This document shows positions 27,616 to 35,743 of a DNA stretch of 64,000 nt, in pieces. The position numbers and the translations under genes are program-made. The notes under the pieces are model-generated. The model was not told the origin of the DNA, did not search any database, and was given only the letters and a program-made list of their open reading frames with translations. The first letter of the stretch is position 1. Each line of letters starts with the position of its first letter. This DNA is from CAYLSV01 sp964386435 (lineage in GTDB: Bacteria; Planctomycetota; Phycisphaerae; Tepidisphaerales; Tepidisphaeraceae), in the NCBI GenBank assembly GCA_964386435.1, contig CAYLSV010000004.1:1-64000 (forward strand), in the 5' to 3' direction.

Positions 27616-27722
27616 AACTATAGGTAAAGAACTATAGGATTATACTATAGGTTTCGGGGTGGCAATTCAGCGTACGTAAGGGGTGGTGATTCAGCGTATG
27701 GGGGGTGGTGATTCAGCGTGAA
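27616..27722. other. Putative plasmid-type replication origin (AT-rich repeats plus iterons)
   Basis: An AT-rich stretch has three copies of (A)ACTATAGG (27616, 27630, 27644), 14 bp apart. It is followed by three direct repeats of about 20 bp with consensus GGGGTGGYRATTCAGCGT at 27656, 27680 and 27702, spaced about two helical turns. Together this is the layout of an iteron origin with an unwinding element. It adjoins the 3' end of repA. Inferred from structure only. Confidence 0.6.
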
Positions 27723-27727
27723 CAACC

Positions 27728-28669
27728 TCACCTATTCGCCGCCTTATCCACAGTTGACACCATGCTGACGCGGGTTGTCGGCAGCGGCGGCGGTGACGGG
27801 TAGATCACCAGACCGCCGATCACCTCGTCAATGCGGGCGTCCGGGTAGACGGTCAACACCTGCCGCAAAGACACTCTGAACTGCTTCTTGAAGTTGGTTG
27901 AGTCGGTGTATTCCTGCCCGAACTGGTCCCGCAGATTCTGCCAGCTGAGCTTCACGCCCTGCGGCCGGTTCACCCGGCACAGGCGGTGGGCCAGCCACGT
28001 GTAGATGTCCAAGGCAAGGGCGGACCCTTTGAGTGATGCGAGCGCCCGATAGTCGAGCGGCACCGCGTGTTGGGCCAGCGTATCGAAGAAGTCGCGGGAC
28101 AACTCCATCACGCCCGGCCACAGGGTGTGCTGGCTGCCGTCATGCTGTAGCCACGCCTCGAAGCGTTTGATCGGCTTGGCATCGACCGTCACCACACGCC
28201 CTTCGTTCTCCATGCCGAGCGTCAGGCGGCAGGCCGCCAGCGCCTCCATCTGCCTGCGGAACATCGTGTAGCCCCCGCGTGCCCCACCCGTCGGCGATAT
28301 GCCGAGACTGGTCAGGAACTGCCGCATGGAGTCGCCCACCTCCACGGTGCGGCTCTGGGTCCGCACCGCCTCGCTGCTGACGTGGACCATCACCAACCGC
28401 GGCGTGGCCCCGTAGGGCAAGGGCTGCTCCCGCCACCCCTTCCCGTCATACAGCTTGCCCGCTTCCAGCAGGATGTTGACGTAGCCGCTTTTGCGCTCGA
28501 ACGTGCGTGAGTCCGTGCGTCGCCGTGGCAACCCGACCTGGCACATCACCGTGTGGAGGAAGTCGGCTCGTTCCGGCCGTTGGTGGCGGATTCTGCTTCC
28601 CGCCTCCACCAGCTTGCGTTGCTGCTTAGTCAGCGGTCTGCTCGTCTTGGTCGTTGGCGGCTCGCTCAC
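27728..28669 (-). CDS. repA: Plasmid RepA-type replication initiator
   Basis: Start at GTG 28669, whose GTGA overlaps the stop of the partition partner gene; 313 aa. The plasmid RepA_C pattern is clear: QPLPYGATPRLVMVHVSSEA, VEVGDSMRQFLTSLGISPTG, and GGYTMFRRQMEALAACRLTL, followed by a winged-helix-like C-terminal region (SWQNLRDQFGQEYTDSTNFK). RepA would bind the iterons located just beyond its stop codon and start replication of the excised circle. Last gene of the parA-partner-repA operon, so copy control and partition are linked. The long upstream open frame is a shadow of parA. Confidence 0.85.
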   Translation of the reverse strand: MSEPPTTKTSRPLTKQQRKLVEAGSRIRHQRPERADFLHTVMCQVGLPRRRTDSRTFERKSGYVNILLEAGKLYDGKGWREQPLPYGATPRLVMVHVSSEAVRTQSRTVEVGDSMRQFLTSLGISPTGGARGGYTMFRRQMEALAACRLTLGMENEGRVVTVDAKPIKRFEAWLQHDGSQHTLWPGVMELSRDFFDTLAQHAVPLDYRALASLKGSALALDIYTWLAHRLCRVNRPQGVKLSWQNLRDQFGQEYTDSTNFKKQFRVSLRQVLTVYPDARIDEVIGGLVIYPSPPPLPTTRVSMVSTVDKAANR

Positions 28670-28986
28670 GTGTCGTCTAGGTAGCCGTTGGTCCGCAACC
28701 ACGGCTCGATGGCCTCCTCGATGATCTCCTGCATGGTCTGCGGTTCGATGCCGTCCAACTGCCGTTGCAACGTCGCTCGCTTCAGCAGGTCGGCGTAGTC
28801 GTCGCGGATGCGTGTATGGAACGGCACGCGCTTCAGCTTCTTGACCGGTCGGCCGCTTGTCCCCGTGGATGATGTAGCCGGACGTTGATCGGCCGGAAGC
28901 GTCTTCCCGCGCACGAACGCCTTCTCGATCTCGCTGGTCTCCGCCTTCGCGGGCAACCCGTCGACGAGCGTGCGGCGTACGGTCAT
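28666..28986 (-). CDS. Small partition partner, probable DNA-binding adaptor of ParA
   Basis: 106 aa, overlapping parA upstream and repA downstream by 4 bp each, so strictly coupled. The N-terminal half is basic and flexible (SSTGTSGRPVKKLKRVPFHT). The C-terminal half is helical and RHH-like (FHTRIRDDYADLLKRATLQR, then MQEIIEEAIEPWLRT), as in small centromere-binding ParG/ParB-type partners encoded after ParA in type Ib systems. It would bind a centromere near the operon, possibly the palindrome at 29712. Confidence 0.7.
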   Translation of the reverse strand: MTVRRTLVDGLPAKAETSEIEKAFVRGKTLPADQRPATSSTGTSGRPVKKLKRVPFHTRIRDDYADLLKRATLQRQLDGIEPQTMQEIIEEAIEPWLRTNGYLDDT

Positions 28987-29666
28987 GCCACCCTCGTCTT
29001 GCTGTTGCCGCCGCCGCTAACGGCGTTCGGCAATAACTCACGGAACAAAGCTTCGACCTCTGTCGCCGCGTCCTCCGACCGCCGGCCCATATGCCAGACG
29101 ACGCTTCCCTGACCGGGGGCGTCGGCGTAGGTCTGTCGCAGCGACATGGCCTGCTGCGCGAGCGGCAGATTGAGGGCGGCGGCGGCATCCCGCATGTCCT
29201 GCGTCAACCGGTAGTTGCGGCCGACCATGCTTAGCACGATGACGGCTTCCGGCTGGCCGTTGCGGATGTCCTGCGACTGCCGGACCACCTCGGTGGCCTT
29301 CGCAAGCGCCCTCACCTCCAACATGCTGGCTTTGCACGGCACGATGGCAAGGTCGGCCCGCAGCAGTAACGCCCGGCTGGTTTCGCTCTGGCTGCCCGGC
29401 CCGTCGGCTACCAAGTAGTCGCACTCGGCCGCTAGCCCCGGCACTTCATTCAGGATCGCGTTCGGATCGTCGAGCCGCACGGCCTGCACGTCAGGGGCGG
29501 CTTCTCGCACCCACTCCGAAGACGATTGCTGCGTGTCGCAATCGGCCAGGGTGACGCGGTGCCCCTGCTCGTGCAACCACGTTGCAAGATGGACCGACAG
29601 CGTCGATTTGCCGACGNNNNNNNNNNCTTTGCTGTTTGCCACCACGATAATCATGCCTATAGCCAT
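28983..29666 (-). CDS. parA: ParA-family partition ATPase, Walker A interrupted by an assembly gap
   Basis: ATG 29666 is preceded by GAGGTG. The deviant Walker A reads NSK, ten unknown bases, VGKSTLSVHLATWL; the expected KGGVGKST needs only four bases there, so the N-run is a placeholder of arbitrary length. Walker A' is LADCDTQQSSSEW and Walker B YLVADGPGSQSE. About 225 aa without an N-terminal HTH, the short type Ib ParA. It would move the excised circle or bias inheritance. First gene of the parA-partner-repA operon. Confidence 0.85.
   Translation of the reverse strand: MAIGMIIVVANSKXXXXVGKSTLSVHLATWLHEQGHRVTLADCDTQQSSSEWVREAAPDVQAVRLDDPNAILNEVPGLAAECDYLVADGPGSQSETSRALLLRADLAIVPCKASMLEVRALAKATEVVRQSQDIRNGQPEAVIVLSMVGRNYRLTQDMRDAAAALNLPLAQQAMSLRQTYADAPGQGSVVWHMGRRSEDAATEVEALFRELLPNAVSGGGNSKTRVA
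29617..29626. other. Assembly gap (10 N) inside parA
   Basis: Ten unknown bases fall exactly within the P-loop codons. Replacing them by four bases restores the consensus KGGVGKST in the correct frame with the flanking coding sequence. Contigs were probably joined here with an arbitrary gap length, so the adjacency of the left and right halves of the element depends on this join. Confidence 0.8.
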
Positions 29667-29711
29667 GCCACACCTCACGGTCGCATGTCAACAACTATGT
29701 GGGTCGTGGGT

Positions 29712-29731
29712 CTTGTCGACATGTCGACAAG
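29712..29731. promoter_or_regulatory. Perfect 20-bp palindrome upstream of parA, candidate centromere or operator
   Basis: CTTGTCGACATGTCGACAAG is its own reverse complement. Related words (GCATGTCAACAA upstream, GCATGTCGCC downstream) flank it, giving three CATGTCRAC-like units. It lies 46-65 bp upstream of the parA start and about 200 bp upstream of the divergent relaxase gene, a position fitting a parS/parC site or shared operator. Confidence 0.5.
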
Positions 29732-29930
29732 CTGGCATGTCGCCTGCCTTGACGCGGGCCATTCCGTCCAGTCGGTAGTATTCGCGGCGAAACGTCCTAC
29801 TGCAATGCAGAGGGGAGATGTCTGTAGCTACTTACTATTCCGACCAACGGCGGATGCGACCGGACGATTTTCCTTGCCACGGGTCGAAGCTGATCTAGAT
29901 TACTGCGGCAGAGGGAAGTGAAACTGTCAT

Positions 29931-32594
29931 ATGTTAAGAATCACGCCGCAGAAGTCGGCGAGTGGGGCCAAGTCCTACTTCGCTCACTCGGACTATTACA
30001 GCGATGGTCAGGAACTGGTCGGCCAATGGGGCGGCAAGGGTGCCGTGATGCTTGGCCTGTTCGGCGAGGTGGACAAGCACGCTTTCGAGCGGCTTTGCGA
30101 TAACCAGCGGCCGGACGGACAAGGGCCGCTGACGGCGCTGACCCGTGGCAACCGCCGCGTCGGGTACGATCTGACATGGTCGGCACCCAAATCGGTGTCA
30201 CTGGTTCATGCACTCACCGGTGATGAGCGGATCACCGACGCCTTCCGGGCGTCGATCAACGACACGATGCACGAAATGGAAGCGGACATGCAGTCGCGTG
30301 TTAGGGGCGGGGGCAGGCAGGAAGATCGCGACACCGGCAATCTGCTGTGGGCAGAGTTCGTTCACCTCACCAGCCGCCCGGTCGGCGGCGTGCCGACGCC
30401 GCAGCTGCACGCTCACTGCTTCACGATTAACGCCACCTTTGACCGGCACGAAGGGCGCTGGAAAGCCGGGCAGTTCGGCAAGATCAAAGGTGATGCCTAC
30501 TACTGGCAGGCGGTCCAGCAGGCACGGTTTGCCCGCTCGCTGCAAACGCTCGGCTACGCGGTGCGGCCCACCAAAGATGCGTTCGAGATTGACGGCATCG
30601 CTGATGCCACGGTGCGGAAGTTCTCGAAGCGAACCGCCCTCATTGAGCGGGTAGCGGCAGAACTCGGGATCACCGATCCCAAACGCAAAGGCGAGCTAGG
30701 CGCAACCACACGCGAGAAGAAGGCGCAAGCAGTGCCGTACTCGCGGCTGGTTGAGCATTGGCAGACGGAACTCGAAGAGGGTGAGCGCGACGCGCTGCAA
30801 AGGGTTGCAGCCCATGATGCACCAGCACCTGAAACCGATGACGCACACCACGTGCAACACGCCGTCGATCACGGATTTGAGCGTGCATCGGTACAGGACG
30901 AACGCCGCCTGTTGACGGCGGCGCTTCGGCACGGCATCGGCCGTGTCACACCGCAAGGTGTACGCGATGCCTTCGGCAAGCTCGACCTGCTGAAACGCAC
31001 GGAAGGCAACCAGACATGGACCACGACGCGGCAGGTACTGGCCGAAGAACGACGGGTGATCGCCTTCGCCGCCAACGGCAAACTTAGCTGCCGGCCACTC
31101 GTCGCGGAAGACAAGGTGCATTGGCATGATGAACGGTTGAGCAACGAACAGCGCAATGCCGTGCGGCACGTCATTACCTCACCGGATCGCGTGACGTTGC
31201 TTCGCGGCGTGGCCGGGACGGGGAAGACGACGCTGACCCGTGAGGCCGTGACGCAGATTGAAGCGGCCGGCAAACGGGTGGCCATGCTCGCTCCCTCGGC
31301 AGAAGCCTCACGCGGCGTGCTGCGTGATGAAGGGTTCGCCGATGCGGACACGCTGGCGCGGTTCCTGATCGACGACAAGATGCAGCAGGAGGCGAGGGGC
31401 GGTGTGATCTGGCTCGATGAAGCAAGTCTGGTCGGCAGCGGCACGATGGACCGGCTGTTCAAGGTCGCGGATCAACTGGACGCACGGGTGGTGCTGGCTG
31501 GCGACAAGCGCCAGCTGGCAAGCGTCGAACGCGGTGCACCGCTGCGGGTGCTGGAAGACTTAGCCGGTCTGCCGGTGGCCGAAGTAACCGACATTCGGCG
31601 GCAATCCGGCAAATATAAACAGGCGGTAACAGCATTATCACGCGGCGACGCGGCCGGCGGGCTGCACACGCTCGACGGGCTGGGCTGGATCAAGGACATG
31701 CCGGATGACAACCCGTATCAGCAGCTGGCCGATGAATACGCCGCTGCCACGGGCAAGGGCCAGTCGGCCTTGATCGTCTGCGCTACTCACGCGGAAGGTG
31801 CGAAGGTCACGCAGGCCGTGCGTGACACGCTGCGGAAGGCCGGCAGGATCGACGGAAAAGAACATGAAGTGCAACGCCTCGTGCCTCTGCACTGGACCGC
31901 CGCCGAGCGGGCGGACCCTGCCCGGTATGCCGGTGATGAAGTCGTTCAGTTTCAACGCAACGCCGGCCGGTTCAAAGCCGGTGAGCGTGTAGCGGCAAGC
32001 GACGTGCTGCCGCACCTGACGCCGAAGCTCGCCGGGTGCTTTGCTACCTACGGCCGCGATACACTTTTCGTCAGCCAAGGCGACGCCGTGCGAGTCACCG
32101 CTAACGGCAAGACGGCAGATGGCACGCACCGGCTGAACAACGGGGCCATCTACTTCGTGGCCGGCTTCGACCGGGCAGGCAATATGAAGCTAAACAACGG
32201 CTGGACGGTGGATACCCATTTCGGCCACCTTGCCAGCGGATTCGTCATGACCGATTTCGCTTCGCAAGGCCGCACCGTGGACCGCGTGCTGATCGCCGCC
32301 CCCGCGGCGACATTCCCGGCCGGATCGCGTGAGGGTTTCTACGTGGCCGCATCTCGCGGCAGGAAGTCCGCGACGATCTACACCGATGACAAGGCGGGCC
32401 TGCTGGACGTTGCCGCGAAGCAACGGCCGCGACCCGCTGCGATTGAACTGCTCGAGTCGAAGCAGCGGCCCGATCCGCTTCACCCGGTGAAGGCGATGTT
32501 CGACCGCCTGCGTACGACGGCACAGCTTGCCGCCAAGCATGCTGCTCAGCTGCGTGAGAATCAACGCGAACCGGAGCTAGCCCATGCACGATGA
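29931..32594 (+). CDS. MobF (TrwC/TraI-type) conjugative relaxase-helicase
   Basis: 887 aa. N-terminal relaxase: tyrosines at Y17 and in HSDYYSDG (22-23), the conserved GYDLTWSAPKSVSLV, and the metal-binding His triad around PQLHAHCFTINATFD (H160, H162 with H145). The C-terminal RecD-like SF1 helicase starts near 420: Walker A GVAGTGKTTLT, VIWLDEASLVGS, VVLAGDKRQLASVERG, and YVAASRGRKSATIYTDD. It would nick oriT and pilot the strand. Transcribed away from parA across a 265-bp intergenic region likely to contain oriT. Length is typical for the compact MobF type lacking a long C-terminal extension. Confidence 0.93.
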   Translation: MLRITPQKSASGAKSYFAHSDYYSDGQELVGQWGGKGAVMLGLFGEVDKHAFERLCDNQRPDGQGPLTALTRGNRRVGYDLTWSAPKSVSLVHALTGDERITDAFRASINDTMHEMEADMQSRVRGGGRQEDRDTGNLLWAEFVHLTSRPVGGVPTPQLHAHCFTINATFDRHEGRWKAGQFGKIKGDAYYWQAVQQARFARSLQTLGYAVRPTKDAFEIDGIADATVRKFSKRTALIERVAAELGITDPKRKGELGATTREKKAQAVPYSRLVEHWQTELEEGERDALQRVAAHDAPAPETDDAHHVQHAVDHGFERASVQDERRLLTAALRHGIGRVTPQGVRDAFGKLDLLKRTEGNQTWTTTRQVLAEERRVIAFAANGKLSCRPLVAEDKVHWHDERLSNEQRNAVRHVITSPDRVTLLRGVAGTGKTTLTREAVTQIEAAGKRVAMLAPSAEASRGVLRDEGFADADTLARFLIDDKMQQEARGGVIWLDEASLVGSGTMDRLFKVADQLDARVVLAGDKRQLASVERGAPLRVLEDLAGLPVAEVTDIRRQSGKYKQAVTALSRGDAAGGLHTLDGLGWIKDMPDDNPYQQLADEYAAATGKGQSALIVCATHAEGAKVTQAVRDTLRKAGRIDGKEHEVQRLVPLHWTAAERADPARYAGDEVVQFQRNAGRFKAGERVAASDVLPHLTPKLAGCFATYGRDTLFVSQGDAVRVTANGKTADGTHRLNNGAIYFVAGFDRAGNMKLNNGWTVDTHFGHLASGFVMTDFASQGRTVDRVLIAAPAATFPAGSREGFYVAASRGRKSATIYTDDKAGLLDVAAKQRPRPAAIELLESKQRPDPLHPVKAMFDRLRTTAQLAAKHAAQLRENQREPELAHAR

Positions 32595-33021
32595 CGCACA
32601 CGTCAAGTCGCACTTGCGGGGATTCATTGACCGCACACCCCGTACAAGGACGGCGGCGAATGAGGACGACGCGCTGCCGTCTGTTGGCGACGGGGAGTAT
32701 CAGGCGCACGGCCGTGCGGCAGCCAAGCCGCTGTTTGCCATTCACTTTGCCGAGCCGGACGGCAGTATCCGCACCTTCCAGTATCAGCACCTGATGTCTG
32801 ATTCCCGCTACCGGCCGGGTGAGATACGGCTTGTCTTCCTCGCCGCTCGCCCGGTCGCTGTGACGATCTGCGGCCGGAACCTGCGGCAGCTTTACGATGG
32901 CCTGCATCGACACGTCATCTCGTGGGTGATGGCAGCCGGTGAGGGACGAGACTTCACCGATGGTGACACGGCGTTGGTTACCGGCATAGGATTCGACGAC
33001 GCATGGACTCCTCAAGCCTAA
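32584..33021 (+). CDS. Uncharacterised protein overlapping the relaxase gene
   Basis: 145 aa; its start overlaps the relaxase end by 11 bp and its end overlaps the next frame, so it belongs to the same operon. No family recognised. The C-terminal 95 residues look globular and mostly beta (LFAIHFAEPDGSIRTFQYQH; GEIRLVFLAARPVAVTICG; LRQLYDGLHRHVISWV). The N-terminal 45 are charged and probably disordered. Possibly a mobilisation accessory factor, by position only. Confidence 0.6.
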   Translation: MHDDAHVKSHLRGFIDRTPRTRTAANEDDALPSVGDGEYQAHGRAAAKPLFAIHFAEPDGSIRTFQYQHLMSDSRYRPGEIRLVFLAARPVAVTICGRNLRQLYDGLHRHVISWVMAAGEGRDFTDGDTALVTGIGFDDAWTPQA

Positions 33022-33371
33022 CAGTTCAGGTCTCGGAGGACGGCGTTGACGCTGTGGTTGAGGTGCCGTCAGCATGTAACGGGGAGGCTGCCTCGAAGCA
33101 GCTTCAGGGCATTATTGCTCTTCTCCAATGCACCACGATGGAAGTCGTAGTGGTTGATGCGGAGACTATCGCACCAACCGACCAGCCCGCTGCACGCTCT
33201 GCTCGTTCACGGCCGCGGGTTCGCCGGGTTCGTCGTCGGCTGCCACGCCAACGGCAGGTGGCATTTGGTCGTGCTTCGGGTCTCATCCGGCAGTCGATCC
33301 GCAGCGTGCAAGATGCTCCCGGCGTCTGGTCTGCGGGCACCTCGATCATCTACCACCCATTGCAGCGTTGA
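33003..33371 (+). CDS. Uncharacterised small protein, tentative
   Basis: 122 aa from ATG 33003, overlapping the previous gene by 19 bp. The first 60 residues read like a real small beta-alpha fold (LTVQVSEDGVDAVVEVPSAC; LQGIIALLQCTTMEVVVVDA). The remainder is strongly basic (SRPRVRRVRRRLPRQRQVAF) and could be a nucleic-acid-binding tail or the result of a frameshift. No family recognised. Confidence 0.45.
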   Translation: MDSSSLTVQVSEDGVDAVVEVPSACNGEAASKQLQGIIALLQCTTMEVVVVDAETIAPTDQPAARSARSRPRVRRVRRRLPRQRQVAFGRASGLIRQSIRSVQDAPGVWSAGTSIIYHPLQR

Positions 33372-33433
33372 GTTGCTGACGCTGCCCGGACCGGGCAGCT
33401 GCCCCCATTGGGGCCGTCAGCACCTCGGCCGCG

Positions 33434-34231
33434 ATGGATAACTTCAACCAAAACACACGTGCGCTGCGCGCTACTTCCTTCCCGCTGATCGACCCGTTCG
33501 ATCCGTTCACTGAGCAACTGCGCGAAGACTTCCATCTTCGCCTAGGAGTTGACGACGAAGAACCTGCCTACGAAGCACGTGCCTTCACGACCTTCATGAT
33601 CGGATACCGCGCTCCGTGGATTGGCTCGCTGGTAGCCGACCTACAGACCGGCCGTTGGGGAATCGGGACCACGCGGCAAGATTTGACAGACGCTATCGGC
33701 TTCGAGATCGGGATCGAGTGGGTGACCAATGCTCGCAATAGCGGCATCATCACCGCTGAAGCATTGATGATGCTGTTGACGCTCCCAACTCGTCCCGTAG
33801 ATTGGGAACCAGATCTGGAGTTGCTTCGCCCTCTCATGCTGCGAAGCGGATTCATGGCTGTTGCGACCATGCTCGGCGGTTTGCAGCAGGAAGCAACCGG
33901 AGTGGAGCCGGAGCCGCTGAACGAGTTTCGTCACGAACTGATCTGCGACATGTTCCACAGGCCGGGCGTCTGGAACACGATCCTTGCCCGTGGGAGCGAG
34001 CAGGCTATCAGACAACGTATTCGTGGGGTACAGCGCGAGTTCAGTAGCTCTTTGATTCCTGCCTGGAACAACGCCAGCATCCAGAAGAAGAAGCGGAAGA
34101 ACCTGCTGGACGTTCTGGATGAGAAGAAGTGCTGCATCTCGTGGGTGTTCAAGCTACGGAACGACTGGCTCGCGGTCTACACTGAGACTGCGACACTGCT
34201 CCCGGCCAGCGACATGTTCCGCGAGGATTGA
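33434..34231 (+). CDS. Uncharacterised 265-aa protein
   Basis: Soluble, helix-rich and mildly acidic, with no recognised family. Parts worth noting: IDPFDPFTEQLREDFHLRLG near the N-terminus, a central region with DAIGFEIGIEWVTNARNSG, a basic patch SIQKKKRKNLLDVLDEKKCC, and a C-terminal beta segment (SWVFKLRNDWLAVYTETATL). Codon use is less GC-biased than the host. It lies among mobilisation genes in the same direction, so it is probably part of the element backbone or a small cargo; nothing more can be claimed. Confidence 0.6.
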   Translation: MDNFNQNTRALRATSFPLIDPFDPFTEQLREDFHLRLGVDDEEPAYEARAFTTFMIGYRAPWIGSLVADLQTGRWGIGTTRQDLTDAIGFEIGIEWVTNARNSGIITAEALMMLLTLPTRPVDWEPDLELLRPLMLRSGFMAVATMLGGLQQEATGVEPEPLNEFRHELICDMFHRPGVWNTILARGSEQAIRQRIRGVQREFSSSLIPAWNNASIQKKKRKNLLDVLDEKKCCISWVFKLRNDWLAVYTETATLLPASDMFRED

Positions 34232-34255
34232 CTTTGCCGCTGAACTGCGGTACCG

Positions 34256-34558
34256 ATGAAGCAGCAAACGGGAGACATCGACAGCTTGACGATTGAGACA
34301 GACATACCGCCTCTTGGCGGCACGCAGCATCCGGTCACCGCGCGTGACGTGATCGACGTGACCAGCGGAAAGGGAACGGAAGACCAACGGCAGCGAGTAA
34401 CGGCGGCCCTTGAGGACAAAGATTCCGATCTCAACAAATCACATGAGCGAACTGCCGAATGGGCCAAACGACTGCCATCGGCAGGCAACGGCGACTACTC
34501 AGCGCTGGAACGGCTTCGGGGTGATCCTGACTACGACAACAAGGATCGTGGCCGCTAG
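34256..34558 (+). CDS. Uncharacterised acidic, probably disordered small protein
   Basis: 100 aa, rich in Asp, Glu, Gly and Thr, with low hydrophobicity (MKQQTGDIDSLTIETDIPPL; GKGTEDQRQRVTAALEDKDS). No domain recognised. It follows the gene at 33434 by 24 bp on the same strand. Could be an antirestriction-like DNA mimic or linker protein, but there is no direct evidence for either. Confidence 0.45.
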   Translation: MKQQTGDIDSLTIETDIPPLGGTQHPVTARDVIDVTSGKGTEDQRQRVTAALEDKDSDLNKSHERTAEWAKRLPSAGNGDYSALERLRGDPDYDNKDRGR

Positions 34559-34634
34559 CGCTCCGGCATAATCTGCAAGAGGATGGACTGGGTTCACTAC
34601 ATGGGCGTCTGAGGACGTGGCATAAGGGTGGCCC

Positions 34635-35456
34635 ATGCGAAACCTACGCAACGTTCCTATCGCTTCGGTCGTCCGCGACCCTAAACAACCCCGCACCACC
34701 TTCGACGAAGCCGAGCTAGCCGCTCTGGCTGAAAATCTGCTGACCTGCGGGCAGCAGGTGCCCGTCCTCGTCTATCAGGACGGTGACACGCTACGCCTCC
34801 TCGATGGCGAACGCCGGTGGCGTGCCGCCAAGCTCGCCGGCATCCCTGAACTGACGGCGGTTGTGCTGGCGGAGAAGCCGGACCCGACGCAGTTGGCTCT
34901 TGCTCAAGGATCGATCGACCTGCACCGTCGGCAGCTGTCGCCGATGGAACGCAGCCGGCTGGTCGGCCGCATTCTTGAGCAAACGAATTGCACGGCAGCC
35001 GAAGCCGGCAAGCAGCTGGGGATTAGTCAGTCGGCCGTTTCCAAGCTGATGGCCTACGCCAAGCTGCACCCGGACATTCAGCAGCAGTTGGAGTCCGGCA
35101 AGCTCGATGGCGAGCGGGCCTACCTGCTCGCTGGCGAACCCGACCATGCCAAGCAGCTGGCGTTGCTGCCGAACGTGCTGTCCGGGAGTCGTGACGATGC
35201 CCGCAGGACCGTCAGGAAGGCACCTAGAAGCGCCGAGGCGTTCAAGCTGGCACCTAAGCCTGCCAACATCCGCTTCGCGATGCCAGGCGGCTATGTGGTG
35301 GCCCTTAAAGGGGATGCGGTCACGCTGCAAGATGCCGTTGAAGTCCTGTCAGAAACGCTAAAGCAGCTGAAAAAGGGGCTGAATCAGGGGCTGGACGTGC
35401 AGACACAAGCTCGCGTCATGCGTGACGCCGTCGCCGCTCGAAAGGGGGCAGCATGA
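34635..35456 (+). CDS. parB: ParB/Spo0J-family nuclease-like partition protein
   Basis: 273 aa. The N-terminal ParB/Srx domain has ASVVRDPKQPRTTFDEAELA and the CTP-binding LLDGERRWRAAKLAGI (the GERRxRA box). A central HTH follows: CTAAEAGKQLGISQSAVSKL. The C-terminal part is shorter than chromosomal ParB. Here it heads a rightward cluster with membrane proteins and the coupling protein instead of pairing with a parA, so it may act on plasmid partition, oriT or transcription. Start 34635 ATG; stop overlaps the next start by 4 bp. Confidence 0.88.
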   Translation: MRNLRNVPIASVVRDPKQPRTTFDEAELAALAENLLTCGQQVPVLVYQDGDTLRLLDGERRWRAAKLAGIPELTAVVLAEKPDPTQLALAQGSIDLHRRQLSPMERSRLVGRILEQTNCTAAEAGKQLGISQSAVSKLMAYAKLHPDIQQQLESGKLDGERAYLLAGEPDHAKQLALLPNVLSGSRDDARRTVRKAPRSAEAFKLAPKPANIRFAMPGGYVVALKGDAVTLQDAVEVLSETLKQLKKGLNQGLDVQTQARVMRDAVAARKGAA

Positions 35457-35743
35457 AGTCGCTGATTCCGCTGGCCGGCTGGTCATTCTTCCTGTGCGTG
35501 CTGGCCGCCTCATGTGCGAGCGATGCACAACCGCGTGTGCTGGTCGGTATGGTCCACCCTGCATTTCCCGGTGTGCCGGTCGCTGTCCCGGTGGTGCTTG
35601 GCATCACCGGCACCGGAGCGCTCTACATCGTGCATCTGACGCGGCGCATGCAGGCCAAGATGGATCGGGAGCTACGAGATACCGAAACGCTCCTGGCGAA
35701 CCTTCGCCGACGACGGGAAGGGGGCCGCTCATGTGGCCGTTGA
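35453..35743 (+). CDS. Small membrane protein between ParB and coupling protein
   Basis: 96 aa, ATGA overlap with parB and a 13-bp overlap with the coupling-protein gene. Residues 1-25 look like a signal peptide or lipoprotein signal (LAGWSFFLCVLAASCASDA, with Cys after LAAS). A second hydrophobic segment is PVVLGITGTGALYIVHL, followed by a charged helix. Resembles the small TraC/TrbC-like or coupling-complex membrane proteins of conjugative systems in layout only. Confidence 0.65.
   Translation: MKSLIPLAGWSFFLCVLAASCASDAQPRVLVGMVHPAFPGVPVAVPVVLGITGTGALYIVHLTRRMQAKMDRELRDTETLLANLRRRREGGRSCGR

Noticed and set aside
28670..29188. Extended N-terminus of RepA
   Set aside because: It overlaps parA and its partner in another frame and is low-complexity; the GTG at 28669 forms a 4-bp overlap and gives the expected RepA length.
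33154..33441. A 95-residue frame overlapping the 33003 gene
   Set aside because: Two frames cannot both be coding with confidence; the earlier one has the better start and linkage, so this one was left out, though a frameshifted single gene is possible.
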